DNA of 64,000 nucleotides from Pyrus communis (taxonomy: Eukaryota > Streptophyta > Magnoliopsida > Rosales > Rosaceae). The position numbers and the translations under genes were made by a program. The stretch is taken from positions 21,849,572-21,913,571 of the forward strand of contig NC_084807.1 in the NCBI RefSeq assembly GCF_963583255.1. The letters run 5' to 3'. A model generated the notes under the pieces. It was not told the DNA's origin. It saw only the letters and a list, made by a program, of their open reading frames with translations, and made no database searches. How positions within the stretch are numbered: position 1 is the first letter of the stretch; the number at the start of each line of letters is the position of its first letter. Below, piece after piece: positions 37,588 to 48,391 of the stretch.

Positions 37588-38950
37588 GGGCAAAACACTG
37601 TTTACTACCTCATGTTTTCAATATTTTTTTCATTTCAGAGTCATCTCAAGTCTTAATTTTAAAACAGTTTCATACATCCGTTAAGTTTGTAGTTAGAATT
37701 TCTATTAACGGATGACGTGACGCTCACGTGCACAATAATTGAGCGTCACGTGTCAATATGACTCCGCTTCAATATTAAAAAATTAAAAAAAAAAAAAAAA
37801 CCCACCCTCCCTCTTCCCCGATCCCTCCCTCTTCTCTTTCCGCTCAGCTGCTCAGATCACTCCATCTACGAATCATAAAGTGAGACGACCTTCATCTTCT
37901 TCTTCTTCTTGGTTTCCCACAATGCATTCACACAAGCATCCACCATCTATTTCTGCGACTCCATTATCATCTGATTTTGCTTCATCTCCACCTTCATTCT
38001 CATCTTCTCCATCTCCCCCACCATCTCCATCTTCCTCTTCTCCATCTTCACAAATATTTCTCCCAAAAACTTTAGGTATCGTTTGGTATGCAGACGGGAC
38101 GGGATAAGACGGAACGGAACGGAGCGAGAGTAAAGATGCCCTCGAATGGAAACAAGGAGGAAGAAGAAGGAGACGGAGATGTTATAATTTTGTGTTCCAC
38201 GAATGTGGAACGAGTCGTTCCAGGGGGGTGAGGTGGAACGAAAATTCACCCAAAACTCGTCCCGTGGAACAGCTCGTTCCACCCGTTTTAGACGCACCAA
38301 ACGTGGGACGGAACGCCTTGTCCCACTCTGTTCCGTCCCGTCCCACGTACCAAACGGGTGGAACGAGCTGTTCCACGGGACGAGTTTTGGGTGAATTTTC
38401 GTTCCACCTCACCCTCCTGGAACGACTCGTTCCACATCCGTGGAACACAAAATTATAACCTCTCAATCTCCTTCTTCTTCCTCCTTGTTTCCATCCGAGG
38501 ACATCTTTGCTCCCGCTCTATTCCGTTCCGTCCTGTCCCGTCCCGTCCCGTCCCATTCCGTTCCGTCCCGTCCCGTCTGCATACCAAACGATACCTTATT
38601 GAACACGCCATTGCTTCAATCGGATCATCCGCCCCTTTCCTGGCTGAACACCCACGCAATTAAGAAGAAGAAGAAGAGGAGAGAGAGAAAAAAAAAATCC
38701 ACGTCACCTCTGAAGAGAAGAAAGAAAGAAAGAAAAAAATCCATGTAAACCCCTTAATGACGCGTAGCGCTCAGTCATTATCCACATGGGCGCCACGTTA
38801 TCACTTAATGGGGGACTTAATAATTTGACTAACGGATATATGAGATTGTTCCAAAATTTACACTTTAAGTATGACTCTGGGATGAAAAAAACTTGATGTA
38901 CTAAATGTTGAAAACCACGAAACTTCAGGATAGTAAACAGAGTTTAACCC
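37588..38950. mobile_element. Mutator-like element A with gene-like insert (Pack-MULE-like), interrupted
   Basis: The inverted ends GGGCAAAACACTGTTTACTA and (reverse complement of the right end) GGGTTAAACTCTGTTTACTA extend as long arms over a few hundred bases. The flanks are A-rich, consistent with a 9-bp A-tract duplication but not decisive. The interior carries a coding-like plus-strand stretch (37880-38074, Ser/Pro-rich, continuing at 38599) that is split by the 521-bp foldback at 38075. A related element follows at 39058. Confidence 0.65.
38075..38595. mobile_element. 521-bp near-perfect foldback (Tourist-like MITE), TTA duplication
   Basis: The left end ggtatcgtttggtatgcaga is exactly matched in reverse complement at the right end, and the two arms of about 250 bp pair along nearly their full length. 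The centre is a second short palindrome near 38300-38350 built on GGGACGGAACG. TTA flanks both sides (38072-38074 and 38596-38598). A TTA target is typical of PIF/Harbinger-derived MITEs. The open frames reported across it are the same sequence read from both strands, not genes. Confidence 0.85.
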
Positions 38951-39057
38951 AAAAAAGAAAACTCAAAAACACAAAATGAATTCGGGTTTGGTAGATACAC
39001 TTAATTACATATACACCCGTTAAAACTCACCTCTAGTCCTACCTTATAAAATAATTT

Positions 39058-40230
39058 GAGTAAATCTCACTTTACTACCTTCAAGTTTTGTGGTTTTCAA
39101 CATTTGGTAAATGAAGTTATTTTCGTCCCAGAGTCATATCTAAAGTGCTAATTTTAGGACAATTTCATACATTTGTTAGTCTGACTGTTAAGTCTCCTAT
39201 TAATTGATGACGTGGCACCCATGTAGATAATGATTGGGCGCCACGTGTCGTTAAGGGTCCACGTGGAAATTAAAAACCAAAAAAAATAAATAAAACCCCC
39301 TCTTCTTCCACCCGACCCTCCATCTACTCCAATCTCCATAACCCCCAGCGCACCGCCACTCTTCCCCAACACCTTCTCCTTCTCCTCCAGTCTCTTCACC
39401 TCCCCTCCCATCAGAAAAACACACATCTTTACCCCCAAAAGCCAGCTCTCAACTTTCCTCCACTTCCTCTCTCTTTTCTTCTCTACCCAAACCCAAACCC
39501 CAAAATCACTCTTTCTTCCAATCCCTTCGCAAACCAAAACAAACCCTAATTCCAAAATCCCCAAATCTTGGTGACGACGATGAAGTCCCAATTGATTCAA
39601 TCCCTACCTCAAAACCTTCCTCGGTTTTCTCATCGCTTCCTCTGCTGAAATCTCGAAATCCAATTCAACCCATCACCAATCTCTTGACATCAACGCGAAC
39701 GGCAATGGAGCTGAGAACTCCTCCGAGGGAGGAATGAGCGGGGGAAATTCTGAGTTTGGTATATGATTGAATTCTGGGTTACTGTGAAATCTTTAATTTT
39801 CTGGTATTAATTTCTCGTAGTTTGTTTTGTTAAATTCTAGGTTTGGTATATGATTGAATTTGGGTTTTGCGACAATGAAAAATGGTGATTCGTTTCTTGA
39901 ATTTTTTATTTTATTTTTTGGTGCACTAGTGGTTATGGAGATTGGGGGAGATGGAGGGTTAGGTGGAAGAAGAAGGGGTTTTTTTTTTTTTTTTTTTGGT
40001 TTTTTTGTTGTTTTTAATTTCCACGTGGACCCCTTAATGACACATGGCGCCCAATCATTGTACACATGGGCGCCACATTATCAGTTAACGGAGGACTTAA
40101 CAGTTAGACTAAAGGATGTATGAGATTGTCCCAAAATTAACACTTTAGGTCTGACTTTAGGACAAAAAAAACTTCATGTACCAAATGTTAAAAACCACGA
40201 AACTTGAAAGTAATAAACTGAGATTTACCC
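39058..40230. mobile_element. Mutator-like element B with possible captured gene fragment
   Basis: The arms of roughly 290 bp (39058-39350 and 39945-40230) are inverted repeats and share the CACTTTACTACCTTCAAGTT-type end with element A. The flanks are AAATAATTT (39049-39057) and AAATTATTT (40231-40239), a 9-bp duplication with one change. Between the arms, 39460-39740 on the plus strand reads like the 5' part of a plant gene: a Ser/Pro/Lys-rich leader followed by GDDDEVPIDSIPTSKPSSVF. I cannot name the parent gene. Confidence 0.65.
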
Positions 40231-41708
40231 AAATTATTTTAACACCTCGTGAAACAGGAGAATAGTTTGAATTCATCGTTACTTGGCATTCCAGTCTAAT
40301 AATTAAATATTATATTAAAATTTACATATAAAAATATATTATTATTAAAGTTATAATAAATTTGTATTATGAAAATTGTTATTTTTATCAGATTAAATTA
40401 AAATTAAAATCTAGTAAAAAATTAAAATTAAATTGTTAATTCAAAATTTCGTACATTTATTACAACGGTCTAGTGTTATTCATCTTCTTCACTTATAAGT
40501 GAGAGATCTCGAGTTCTATTATGAGTCTTTGACTCACTCCCCACATCTTAATGTAGATATTATTTTGTTTTTAAAAAAAAAAACATCAAAACTTTGTTTA
40601 TATATAAGAAAACTAAAATTATAATATAAAATCTTTTGTAAAAAGACTTTCAAAGACCTAAAAAGTTAATTCCAATCGCGTCCCCAACCCAACCCAAACC
40701 AAAAAAAAAAAACGTTCGTCCTACCCCTCAGAAGTGCCAAAGTAGCTAGCTTTGACCCTGTCCCGCAACCAGAGTCCTCTATTCCTCTCCAGTCTTCAAC
40801 TCGTTGCTGGGTTTTGCTCCAAAAGGTTAGTGGGTTTCCGGGTTTTCATTTCTGAGCTTTTTATTATGTTTTTAATCTACCGCTATTTACATGGGGAGAT
40901 GGGTGTGACAATGGTGTTGCAGACCATCTGTTTGTGAATATTCCTGAAAGAAATTTTGATTTAAATTGGTGAAGTTTATGATAGATAGCAATAGCAAATT
41001 GGTTTTGCACCTTTTGCTTAATTTGGATTGCCCATTAGCCTACATTAGTCGTAGGCGCGTAGGATGGAGAGAAAAGCTTACTTACACCTGGGATGTCACT
41101 GCGGCTGCATCTCACGTCAATCATGCAATGTCATGTATTTTCTTTTGCATATGGCATTGCCTGATTGAATCGGGAAACCGCCACCGTGGAATTCCAGGTT
41201 CGAGGAGGTTCTTTCTCCTAGGTGGGATTACGTTTAGCCCTTTGACAGTGGTGGCACTTTGTTTTGCTGCTATGTCAGCAGTTGAGCGGTAGGATTTTGC
41301 AAGTCTGCTCTGTAATTGTGCAGCCATGCGGTTAGTAGTGTCTTATACCTCTTGCCCCATTTTTCTTTATCCACTCCAAACCTTGTTATATATAACCATT
41401 TCATGAAATTACAGCTTCATGACTATGCTACTTCCGTGGGTTTTTTCTTCGTTTCCTTATGCAGATCTTCAAGCAATATTCTTGTTGAATTTTACTTTCT
41501 TTTCATTAGCCTTGTTCAAACTTTTACTGTCTTAGTGTATTTTCATTGTGAATAAGAAGTTTCGTGTGTTTTTCATGATATTTGAAAGATTTGCTTCTGG
41601 TGTGCATTAAACGTTCAACCCTTTTCGTGAAAAGAAAACATCCGGTTCCTGATGCAGGGTGGAGCGGAGATATAGAAAGATAGTATAAGCTTGAGACGAA
41701 GGTTGAAA
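40231..41708 (+). promoter_or_regulatory. FMC1 upstream region with probable 5' UTR intron
   Basis: A donor-like CAAAAG/GTTAGT at 40825/40826 and an acceptor GATGCAG ending at 41657 fit an 832-bp intron in the 5' UTR, leaving about 51 bp of second UTR exon before the ATG at 41709. This is inference without transcript data. A SINE-like piece lies at about 40466-40575. Confidence 0.45.
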
Positions 41709-42992
41709 ATGAGCAGCAGGGCTTTGCAAGTTGCTAAGGTGTACCGCCAGCTTCTCAAAGCCGTGAAGAAACACGTTGCGAACGAAGAGAATAAGAGGCA
41801 TTTTATAAAGTACGCAACTGAAGAATTTAGGAACAACTGCAAACTATCAGACCCATCTTCTATTCAGCATAAGATTAAGCTTGCCGAGAACTACACTTTA
41901 CTTCTTAACAGTGTGCATCATCACAAGGTACTTCTGTACTTCAAGGCTCTAATCAAAGTTTCCTTTCATTACCCTTTGCCAATTTTAAGGCTTTTGGATG
42001 TTTCATTATACTAGTTTGCTTTCATGATTGCTCTATTGAATATATGCATTGCATTTGTAGGATAAACGGATACTGAAATGGTTTTGTTTTTAGATGTATC
42101 AAGTTCTAGTTTTGCCATTAGACTCATTACTAGTTCAATGTCTGCAGTTAAGAGTCATTACTCGTGCCCACACACAACTGACCCTATCTTTGCGCGTGCG
42201 GTGTGACTGACTCTTGGATGATCCTATAATACAACTGACCATTTTGTATGAATGAATATTCATAAAATAATCAAATAGAACCCCTCGAAAACGTTCATGT
42301 AAATATTCATAAACTAATCTAAACAGTCTCCATGTGGAGTGTTCTTGAATTGAGCTCTTGAAATGTTTTCCTATTAAACTTATAGTTGGGTGTAATTTCT
42401 AATTTACTCGATCTTTTTTTTTTTTTTTTTTCTACATTTGGTGATGGAAAATTAGTATTCTCAGGAATCTCCTCCAGGCTGAGTGATGAGTATGCAGCAT
42501 TTTCATCTCTGTGCCTACTAGCATCTAATACTTACTACTTTCTATTGCACTAACTTTGTTATCTAAGAAACAATGGGCTTCTTTGGAAGTGGTTTTAGAA
42601 TGTCTAAAGGCGTTTTTAGAAAAAATATTTTTGGGTTCCAAAAGCACTTGAAGTGCATCCTACAAGAAGCACCGGTTATGTGCTTCTTGTAGAAAGCACT
42701 TCAAGTGTTTTTTCCAGAATTCACTTGAATTTTAACTATGGATTGCTTCAAAAATATTTTCACCAAATGCGCTTTCACCCATTTTAAAAGCACTTTTAAA
42801 CGAGTCTTATGGAGCTTGATCGTAACGTTCTCGCTTTATCTTCATCAAACCCTCTAATTTTGTATAAATGCTGTGCAGGACTTGCTGTTCTCTTACAACA
42901 TTGCTGTGGATAGATCAGATGAGATGAAGAGAGTGCTCGGAAAATCGGCTGCAAGTGTGGGTCTTCAACTTCCTGAGGTGTATCAACCTTGA
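41709..42992 (+). CDS. FMC1: FMC1-like ATP synthase (complex V) assembly factor, LYR superfamily
   Basis: Two exons, 41709-41927 and 42879-42992, joined in phase 0, encode 110 residues. The protein starts MSSRALQVAKVYRQLLKAVK, with VYRQLLK in the place of a LYR motif, and ends SAASVGLQLPEVYQP. Vertebrate FMC1 (formerly C7orf55) has the same size and the same closing VGLKLP motif, with similar helices between, so this is most likely the plant homologue. FMC1 works in the mitochondrial matrix with ATPAF2/Atp12 on assembly of the F1 part of ATP synthase. The start is the first ATG after a probable 5' UTR intron; the frame is open upstream to a TTG, which I do not use. The intron holds a MITE with a strong hairpin. 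Most of the assignment is family knowledge from memory. Confidence 0.82.
42573..42815. mobile_element. MITE-like hairpin element in the FMC1 intron
   Basis: An inner stem at about 42640-42714 pairs aaaagcacttgaagtgc with its complement gcacttcaagtgttttt, and acaagaagcac with gtgcttcttgt. The outer parts, rich in AAAAGCACTTTTA, are also complementary but weaker. A related piece with AAAGCACTTG words lies at about 43230-43375. No target duplication was resolved. Confidence 0.6.
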
Positions 42993-43525
42993 CATTTGCT
43001 TGGGTCCATATGCTCCATCCTATATCCTCAGGAATTTTGGTGTTCTATTCATAAATAATTAAAATGTTATTTGTTTGCTGCCAACCTATCGAACCAAACA
43101 ATTTGTTTGAGAGGTTATTTGTTCTAACAAAAATAAATTCTGCTGCAGCAGTTGAATCAATCCTTTTTACTTTTGGCCTAAGGAAAAGAAAATATTTCAA
43201 ATGTTGGGAGTTAATGATTCCACTAAGGGTTTGATAGGTTCGTTTGAAAATGCTTTTACAATAGCTGAAAGCATTTTTTGTGAATATGTTTTTAGAACCA
43301 AAATGCAAGTGAATCTTGAAAAAGCACTTGCAAAATTAAAAATGTTTTCAGTCATTTTAAAGCACATTTGAACTAGCCCTAGATGCAGCCAGCAACCAGT
43401 GTATGCTACAATTCTATCCCAAATCTTCCTAGTGAGTGTGAAGGCAGAAATGTTACTCCGCCTAAAATATTGCACAAAGTTTATCCAGGCTATACTTCCA
43501 CTAGATCAAACATGCATGGATAATT

Positions 43526-43735
43526 TGGAAGACGATCCTCTCCGGATTCACTTTGGATCCCCATATTCTAGCCGTTCATCATACATCGTGTGATCAATTT
43601 TCGTCAAATACTATTTGAGTTTAATTTTAAATAAAAAAAATCATATGATTTTTGATCGCATAATACATGATAAATGGTTAAGATGTGAAAATCCTTAATA
43701 TTTCCATAAAATGAATCCGGATGGGATCCAATTCC
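43526..43735. mobile_element. hAT-like MITE upstream of RCI2, 8-bp TSD
   Basis: The 210-bp element has imperfect inverted ends sharing ATCCGGATTCA/CTCCGGATTCA. GGATAATT flanks both sides (43518-43525 and 43736-43743). The paralogous site near 54537 has ggataaat with no insert, which supports a real insertion. Confidence 0.75.
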
Positions 43736-43762
43736 GGATAATTCATCAGCGCTTGAACTCGA

Positions 43763-43866
43763 CACGTGGTGATTTCTGTGTATCCCACGTGGCACCAATA
43801 TTTCTAGGCTGTGGCACCTGTAGACTGTAGTAACTGATTTTGGCTCCTTGTTTCTTTTATATAAAT
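43763..43866 (+). promoter_or_regulatory. RCI2 promoter: two CACGTG boxes and TATA box
   Basis: CACGTG occurs at 43763-43768 and 43786-43791, the second as CCCACGTGGCAC, which fits an ABA-response (ABRE/G-box) element. TATATAAAT lies at 43858-43866, about 100 bp before the ATG. RCI2-type genes are commonly induced by cold, salt and ABA. In copy 2 the first box is kept (54566-54571) and the second reads CACGTA. Confidence 0.65.
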
Positions 43867-43966
43867 CTACACTTTGACTGAAGTAAATCTGTAGCACAAA
43901 ATAGAGAATAAAATCGTCTCCCAAATTTAGCACAAGTTGTGGTTTTCATTTCTAATCAACCAAAAA

Positions 43967-46900
43967 ATGGGTTCAGAAACGTTTCTGGAAGTGATATTGG
44001 CAATCATCCTCCCACCTGTGGGACTCTTCCTTCGTTTTGGCCGTGGAGTGAGTTATTCCTTCACCCTATATTCCCCAAATGCCAATTCTTTTTGAGAAAT
44101 TAATCGTCCGGAATGATCGTTTCTCCAATTTCAATTTCTGAAATTATTCGTTTATTAGCATGTCGTTATATTATTTTAATCAGTTCAGCAATTGAAATGA
44201 TTCTTTTATTAGTACGACGTGGACGTGATTTTGACCAATGCAGAGCAATTGGGATTTGATTTCGGATTATTTTAGGGGGGTGTAGTCAAATAAGGATTGT
44301 AAAGGATTTTAAAAGACTTTAGAATCATGATGTAGTTGGTTAGGATTTTAAAAGATTTTAAAAGAATCCATTTAAATACATGGGTAGTCAATTAAAGGAT
44401 TTTAAAAGACTTTAAAATCCTGGTGTAGTCAACTAAGATTTTCATAAAGTCCATGCAAATCTAAAGGTATTAAAAAAATCATAGATTTTTAAGGATTTCT
44501 TTCAATAAGAGATTTTGTAGGATTTGAGAAGGGATTATAAGCATAACAAAATCCTACTTCCACCCCTGAGATTTATTTTCAACCCCTCACTCTTACTCTC
44601 TCTTTATCTCCATTCTGCAATTCGATCTTTCTTTCTCACTCTCCATTTTCTTCCAAACATAGAACCTGCCAACCTGATTTCCTTTCACATTCATCCATCA
44701 CCGTCCCAGTTGCAAACTTGAATTTTTTGAATTTTTTATTTCCTTTATTTTAGACTGTGTAATAGTATTTCTTGTAATGCTTTGCTGGGAAGTGTTAATG
44801 GCTACTAGCAGTTCTTGTAATATTTATGTGTTCTATCTGAAGGTGTTAATTTTTTACCATGTTAATTGAACTCTTGGAAATTCCTACTAAGAATCTTATT
44901 GCCAATTCAAGTTTTCTGTTCTTTTTCGTGTAATCATGTTAGTGCAAGGGCACAAACATCTTCCAACGCCTATTTATATTGGTAGCTGTACTTTTATTGA
45001 ACAACACATTATGAACTAATCAAATGTTGAGAAAAAATGATTAATTTTGAGACATTTGATTGATTTAAGAAGCACTACTTGTCACATCCGGCCCGGGGCG
45101 GATCATTTCCCGGGCCCGCTCCACCACCGTAGCACGATATTGTCCGCTTTGGGCTTACCATTCCCTCACAGTTTTGTTTTTGGGAACTCACGAGCAACTT
45201 CCCAGTGGGTCACCCATCATGGGATTGCTCTAGCCCCCTTCTCGTTTAACTTCGGAGTTCCTACGGAACCCGAAGCCAGTGAGCTCCCAAAAGGCCTCGT
45301 GCTAGGTAGAGATGAGAATATACATTTAAGGATCACTTCCCTGGGCGATGTGGGATGTCACAATCCACCCCCCTTAGGGGCCCGACGTCATTGTCGGCAC
45401 ACCACGGTCAGGGTTAGGCTCTGATACCAAATTGTCACATCCCGGCCCGGGGCGGATCACTTCCCGGGCCCGCTCCACCACCGTAGCACGATATTGTCCG
45501 CTTTGGGCTTACCATTCCCTCACGGTTTTGTTTTTGGGAACTCACGAGCAACTTCCCAGTGGGTCACCCATCATGGGATTGCTCTAGCCCCCTTCTCGCT
45601 TAACTTCGGAGTTCCTACGGAACCCGAAGCCAATGAGCTCCCAGAAGGCCTCGTGCTAGGTAGAGATGAGAATATACATTTAAAGATCACTCCCTCGGCG
45701 ATGTGGGATGTCACACTACTTGTTTTGGTTAGTTAAAATCATTTTTCGTAAAGAAATCACAATTCAAATGAGAAAGGGAAAGAAAAGACATATTTGATTG
45801 GTTTATATTTCCATATCAATATAATATATGTTTAGGTTTTTTTTTCAGATTGTGTACTGAGAAAAGAATTTATAAGTTGTATGAGTCAAAAAAGAAATTC
45901 TTACAAATCCATAGAAATCTATAATAGAAATCCATAATAATCTGTCAAAATTCATATGGAATTGTAGAATCTATTAAAATCCTTAGAAATCTGTCACTTA
46001 AAAAAGTCCATTAAAATCTTCTGAAATCTAAATTGACTACACTTTAGTGTATTTACGTTTTATGTTTATTGTGGGAAAAAGAGTATTTATCAAATATAGC
46101 CACATATTAGCCTCTAATTTCAAAAATGTAAGTTTTTATAAAAACTTTCAAATATATCCAAAATATCACTTAAATAGACATAAATACCCTTAATTCATAC
46201 AAATAACTAGTTGTTGATTAAAAGATTCTTGTGCGATAATCAAGTGGTGCTTTCACTAATTTTTCTAATATGCACCTGAAGAATTTCTATTCCGTAAATC
46301 TTAAAATATGCTTTTTGCACTTTCTAAAACACAACAAATCTCTCGATTCACTACCATAGTCAATGATAACCTTCAAAACAGAATCCAGACACAGACAACA
46401 ACCTTAATAATGCAAAGGTGGAAAATTAAATGCAAAGCACATATAATCCAAAGGAAAATTGAGATAAATAATGTTACAAAAATTGACAGTTCATTCTTCC
46501 ATAAATATTCAATCGAAGGAAGAAAATACAAAAGCAAAGAGAAAACGTAAACGAGGAAAAGTGCAAAAAATTAACCATTTACACTCATCTTTGTTTAGGG
46601 GTGCACAATTCTTCACCAACCGTCGAAGTCTTCACTAGGTCTCCTCCAATTTTAAGGTTTAGCTGTGAGAACTCTTCATCTAATTGGGTTTTGGTTTTTA
46701 ATTTATTAGGTTAAAAGCTTAACGGTATTAGTGTCTATCTAAGTAATATTTTGGATATATTTGAAATTTTTTATAAAAACTGACATTTATGAAAGAGTGT
46801 TACTAGACCCACCCCAATGTCTTTTTTTCCCACCCACATGATAATCCCACCCACCATAGAAAATTAAAAAAATAAAATGTTATTTCCCCACCCACCATTA

Positions 46901-47546
46901 TTCCCAAAATAACCATAATATTTTTTTTTAAATAACTCTAATATATCTTTAAATAATATTATAAATAAATAAAAATAGAAAATAAAAAAATGTAAGACCT
47001 AAAACCTAGACATTCATCATATCCTTCACACCTAATGCCATGCTGCAAAGACCTCGGATCCCCAAACCATTATTCTTCGTCCTTTTTTATCAAAACCGCA
47101 AATCTCACACCCAATTCTCTTTTTTCTCCATTGAAGTTTCTTGCCTTCATCTAGCACACGCCCATTCCTTTCTCCAACCTTTCCGTCCATTCTAATCCAA
47201 ATCTTTCCCAACCTCTTTCCACCAAGATATCACACCCCACCCACCATTATTTATTTATTTATTGTTTTTTGTTTTTTCAAAATTTTAGTACTGAATTAAA
47301 TAGGGGTTTAAGAGTCTTCTTTTAAAATGATAAATATGTTATTAGCATTTTCATTAAATGGTGGGTGGGGAAATAAGACACCAAGGTGGGAATATTACCA
47401 CTCTTATGAAATTAGGGGCTAATATTTGGCTATATTTGATAAATCCTCGTGGGAAAATGCAGGTGGAGTTCTGGATATGTTTGTTGCTGACGATATTGGG
47501 ATATATACCTGGAATCATATATGCATTGTATGTCCTCGTCGTATAA
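43967..47546 (+). CDS. RCI2: RCI2/PMP3 family plasma membrane proteolipid (UPF0057), copy 1
   Basis: Two exons, 43967-44047 (27 codons) and 47463-47546 (27 codons plus stop), encode 54 residues. The protein has two hydrophobic segments, LEVILAIILPPVGLFL and FWICLLLTILGYIPGIIYAL, as in all RCI2/PMP3 proteins. These small plasma-membrane peptides respond to cold and salt and influence membrane potential and Na+ uptake. The intron position, just before VEFW, is the usual one. The motif usually written RFGCGVEFW reads RFGRGVEFW here, so a widely conserved cysteine is arginine. The intron is 3415 bp against 250 bp in the paralogue because of nested insertions. It appears complete; splicing across so many repeats is assumed, not shown. 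Confidence 0.9.
44275..46043. mobile_element. TIR element in RCI2 intron, host of the Cassandra
   Basis: The left end GGGGGGTGTAGTCAAATAAGG and the right end TTGACTACAC form imperfect inverted termini, and the subterminal arms are both built on AGGATTTTAAAAGA/AAAATCCTTAGAAAT words. Copy 2 lacks it. The exact target duplication is unclear (TTTA is possible on both sides). The interior before the Cassandra has no recognisable gene. Confidence 0.6.
45080..45715 (-). mobile_element. Complete Cassandra TRIM retrotransposon, 5-bp TSD
   Basis: Two LTRs of 283 bp each (45080-45362 and 45433-45715) flank an internal region of only 70 bp. CTACT flanks both ends (45075-45079 and 45716-45720). On the minus strand each LTR starts TGTGACATCCCACATCGCC and contains a 5S rRNA-like stretch with AACTCCGAAGTTAA and GATGGGTGACCC, the parts that form the polymerase III promoter. 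Next to the minus-strand 5' LTR is TGGTATCAGAGCC, the initiator-Met tRNA primer site; before the other LTR is a purine tract (AAGGGGGGTGGAT). By eye the LTRs differ at about seven bases and two single-base gaps, so it is fairly young. It encodes nothing and needs help in trans. Confidence 0.95.
46081..47448. mobile_element. Element with 9-bp TSD (Mutator-like), RCI2 intron
   Basis: The ends carry TTTATCAAATATAGCC and, after one mismatch, ATATTAGCC(T/C)CTAATTTC in inverted orientation, a TIR of about 38 bp; a second inverted pair (CAAATATATCCAAAAT) lies inside. GTGGGAAAA flanks it at 46071-46079 and 47449-47457. Copy 2 has the single word gtgggaaa at the empty site. It contains the nested element at 46795. 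Confidence 0.8.
46795..47403. mobile_element. Nested 609-bp element, 8-bp TSD
   Basis: Inverted ends GAGTGTTACTAGACCCACC and GAGTGGTAATATTCCCACC. TTATGAAA flanks it at 46787-46794 and 47404-47411. It sits wholly inside the 46081-47448 element. An 8-bp duplication suggests hAT, though 9 bp with one change cannot be excluded. No gene inside. Confidence 0.75.
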
Positions 47547-47800
47547 TTAAAAGCTTTGGATGGTCAAGGAGAATAATGGATGATTGCAAACATGATGTGT
47601 GTTTTGGTGTGGGTGTTTAGTTTGGTCAAAGGAAAAGATTATGCAAATCATATTTTTATAGCTCGATGTGAAAATCATCTGTTTGCATGATATGTTTCAA
47701 CCAAACAAAGATTGCAATGCTGGTTGGAGGAAGTGTCTGGAAATATTCGGTTTTTTTTTTACTTCTTTTTAAAAAAAAAAAAATGTTTACAATTGATTTA

Positions 47801-48391
47801 AACCAATTCAATGAAATTTGCAACAGCTTTCCGTTATGATAATTATTTGTTACTTCCCAATTATTATAGTGCTGTTATCTTTGTAATCCCTTTATAAATA
47901 TTGTTATAATGTACATTTCATAAACTACGAAAGTTGTTTTCTACATGGTATCAGACTTCTTTAGCCTAGTCGTTGTGATCTTCGTGCTTTTCGTTATGGC
48001 GTCCATCACTTTCCCCTCCTCCTTCTCCTCCTCTTCTTTCACTCTTATTATTCTTACTCGTCGATTAATTGATAGTTACTCGTCTCCACCAAACTCATTG
48101 ACAGCCTAGGTTCTAGGTTTAATTGATAGAGCCAAGTGATTTTGGTGGAGACAAGAGTAGCAATATTAGGAGTGGGAGAAGAAGAGGACAAGTATGAAGA
48201 GGTAGAGGAAGGGATGGATGCCATGACAGAAAGCATGAAGAAGACGAAGATCGTGAAGAACTCTGATACCATGTTTTCCTAGGTAAAACAATATTTATAC
48301 CGGGATTACAAAGGTACCAACCCTATACTATTTACAATGTAAAGTACAATATCATAACGAAAAAGTTGTTACAAAACTCATTGCATTGGTG
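47801..48391. repeat. Inverted pair of Copia-type LTR end/primer-site/gag-leader segments (copy 1)
   Basis: The left arm (about 47801-48066) reads an LTR end, then TGGTATCAGA (47946-47955, primer-site-like), then a short leader containing ATGGCGTCCATC. The right arm (about 48090-48391) is the reverse complement of the same arrangement, with its primer-like site at about 48262-48272 and the leader MASIPSSTSSYL on the minus strand. The arms pair with moderate divergence. The structure is also present in copy 2 at 55720-56315, so it predates the duplication. Confidence 0.7.

Noticed and set aside
38182..38663. Several overlapping open frames on both strands
   Set aside because: They are mirror readings of the foldback palindrome; the same peptide pattern appears from both strands.
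41691..41708. Six-codon extension of FMC1
   Set aside because: It begins with TTG; the first ATG is at 41709 and gives the expected family length.
45180..45640. Two 5S rRNA-like segments as genuine 5S genes
   Set aside because: They are diverged, lie inside paired LTRs with a primer site and target duplication, and occur in no tandem 5S array; they are Cassandra LTR parts.
45047..45736. Open frames of 125 and 80 residues
   Set aside because: They lie across the two Cassandra LTRs and are nearly identical to each other; they read the 5S-like sequence antisense and are not genes.
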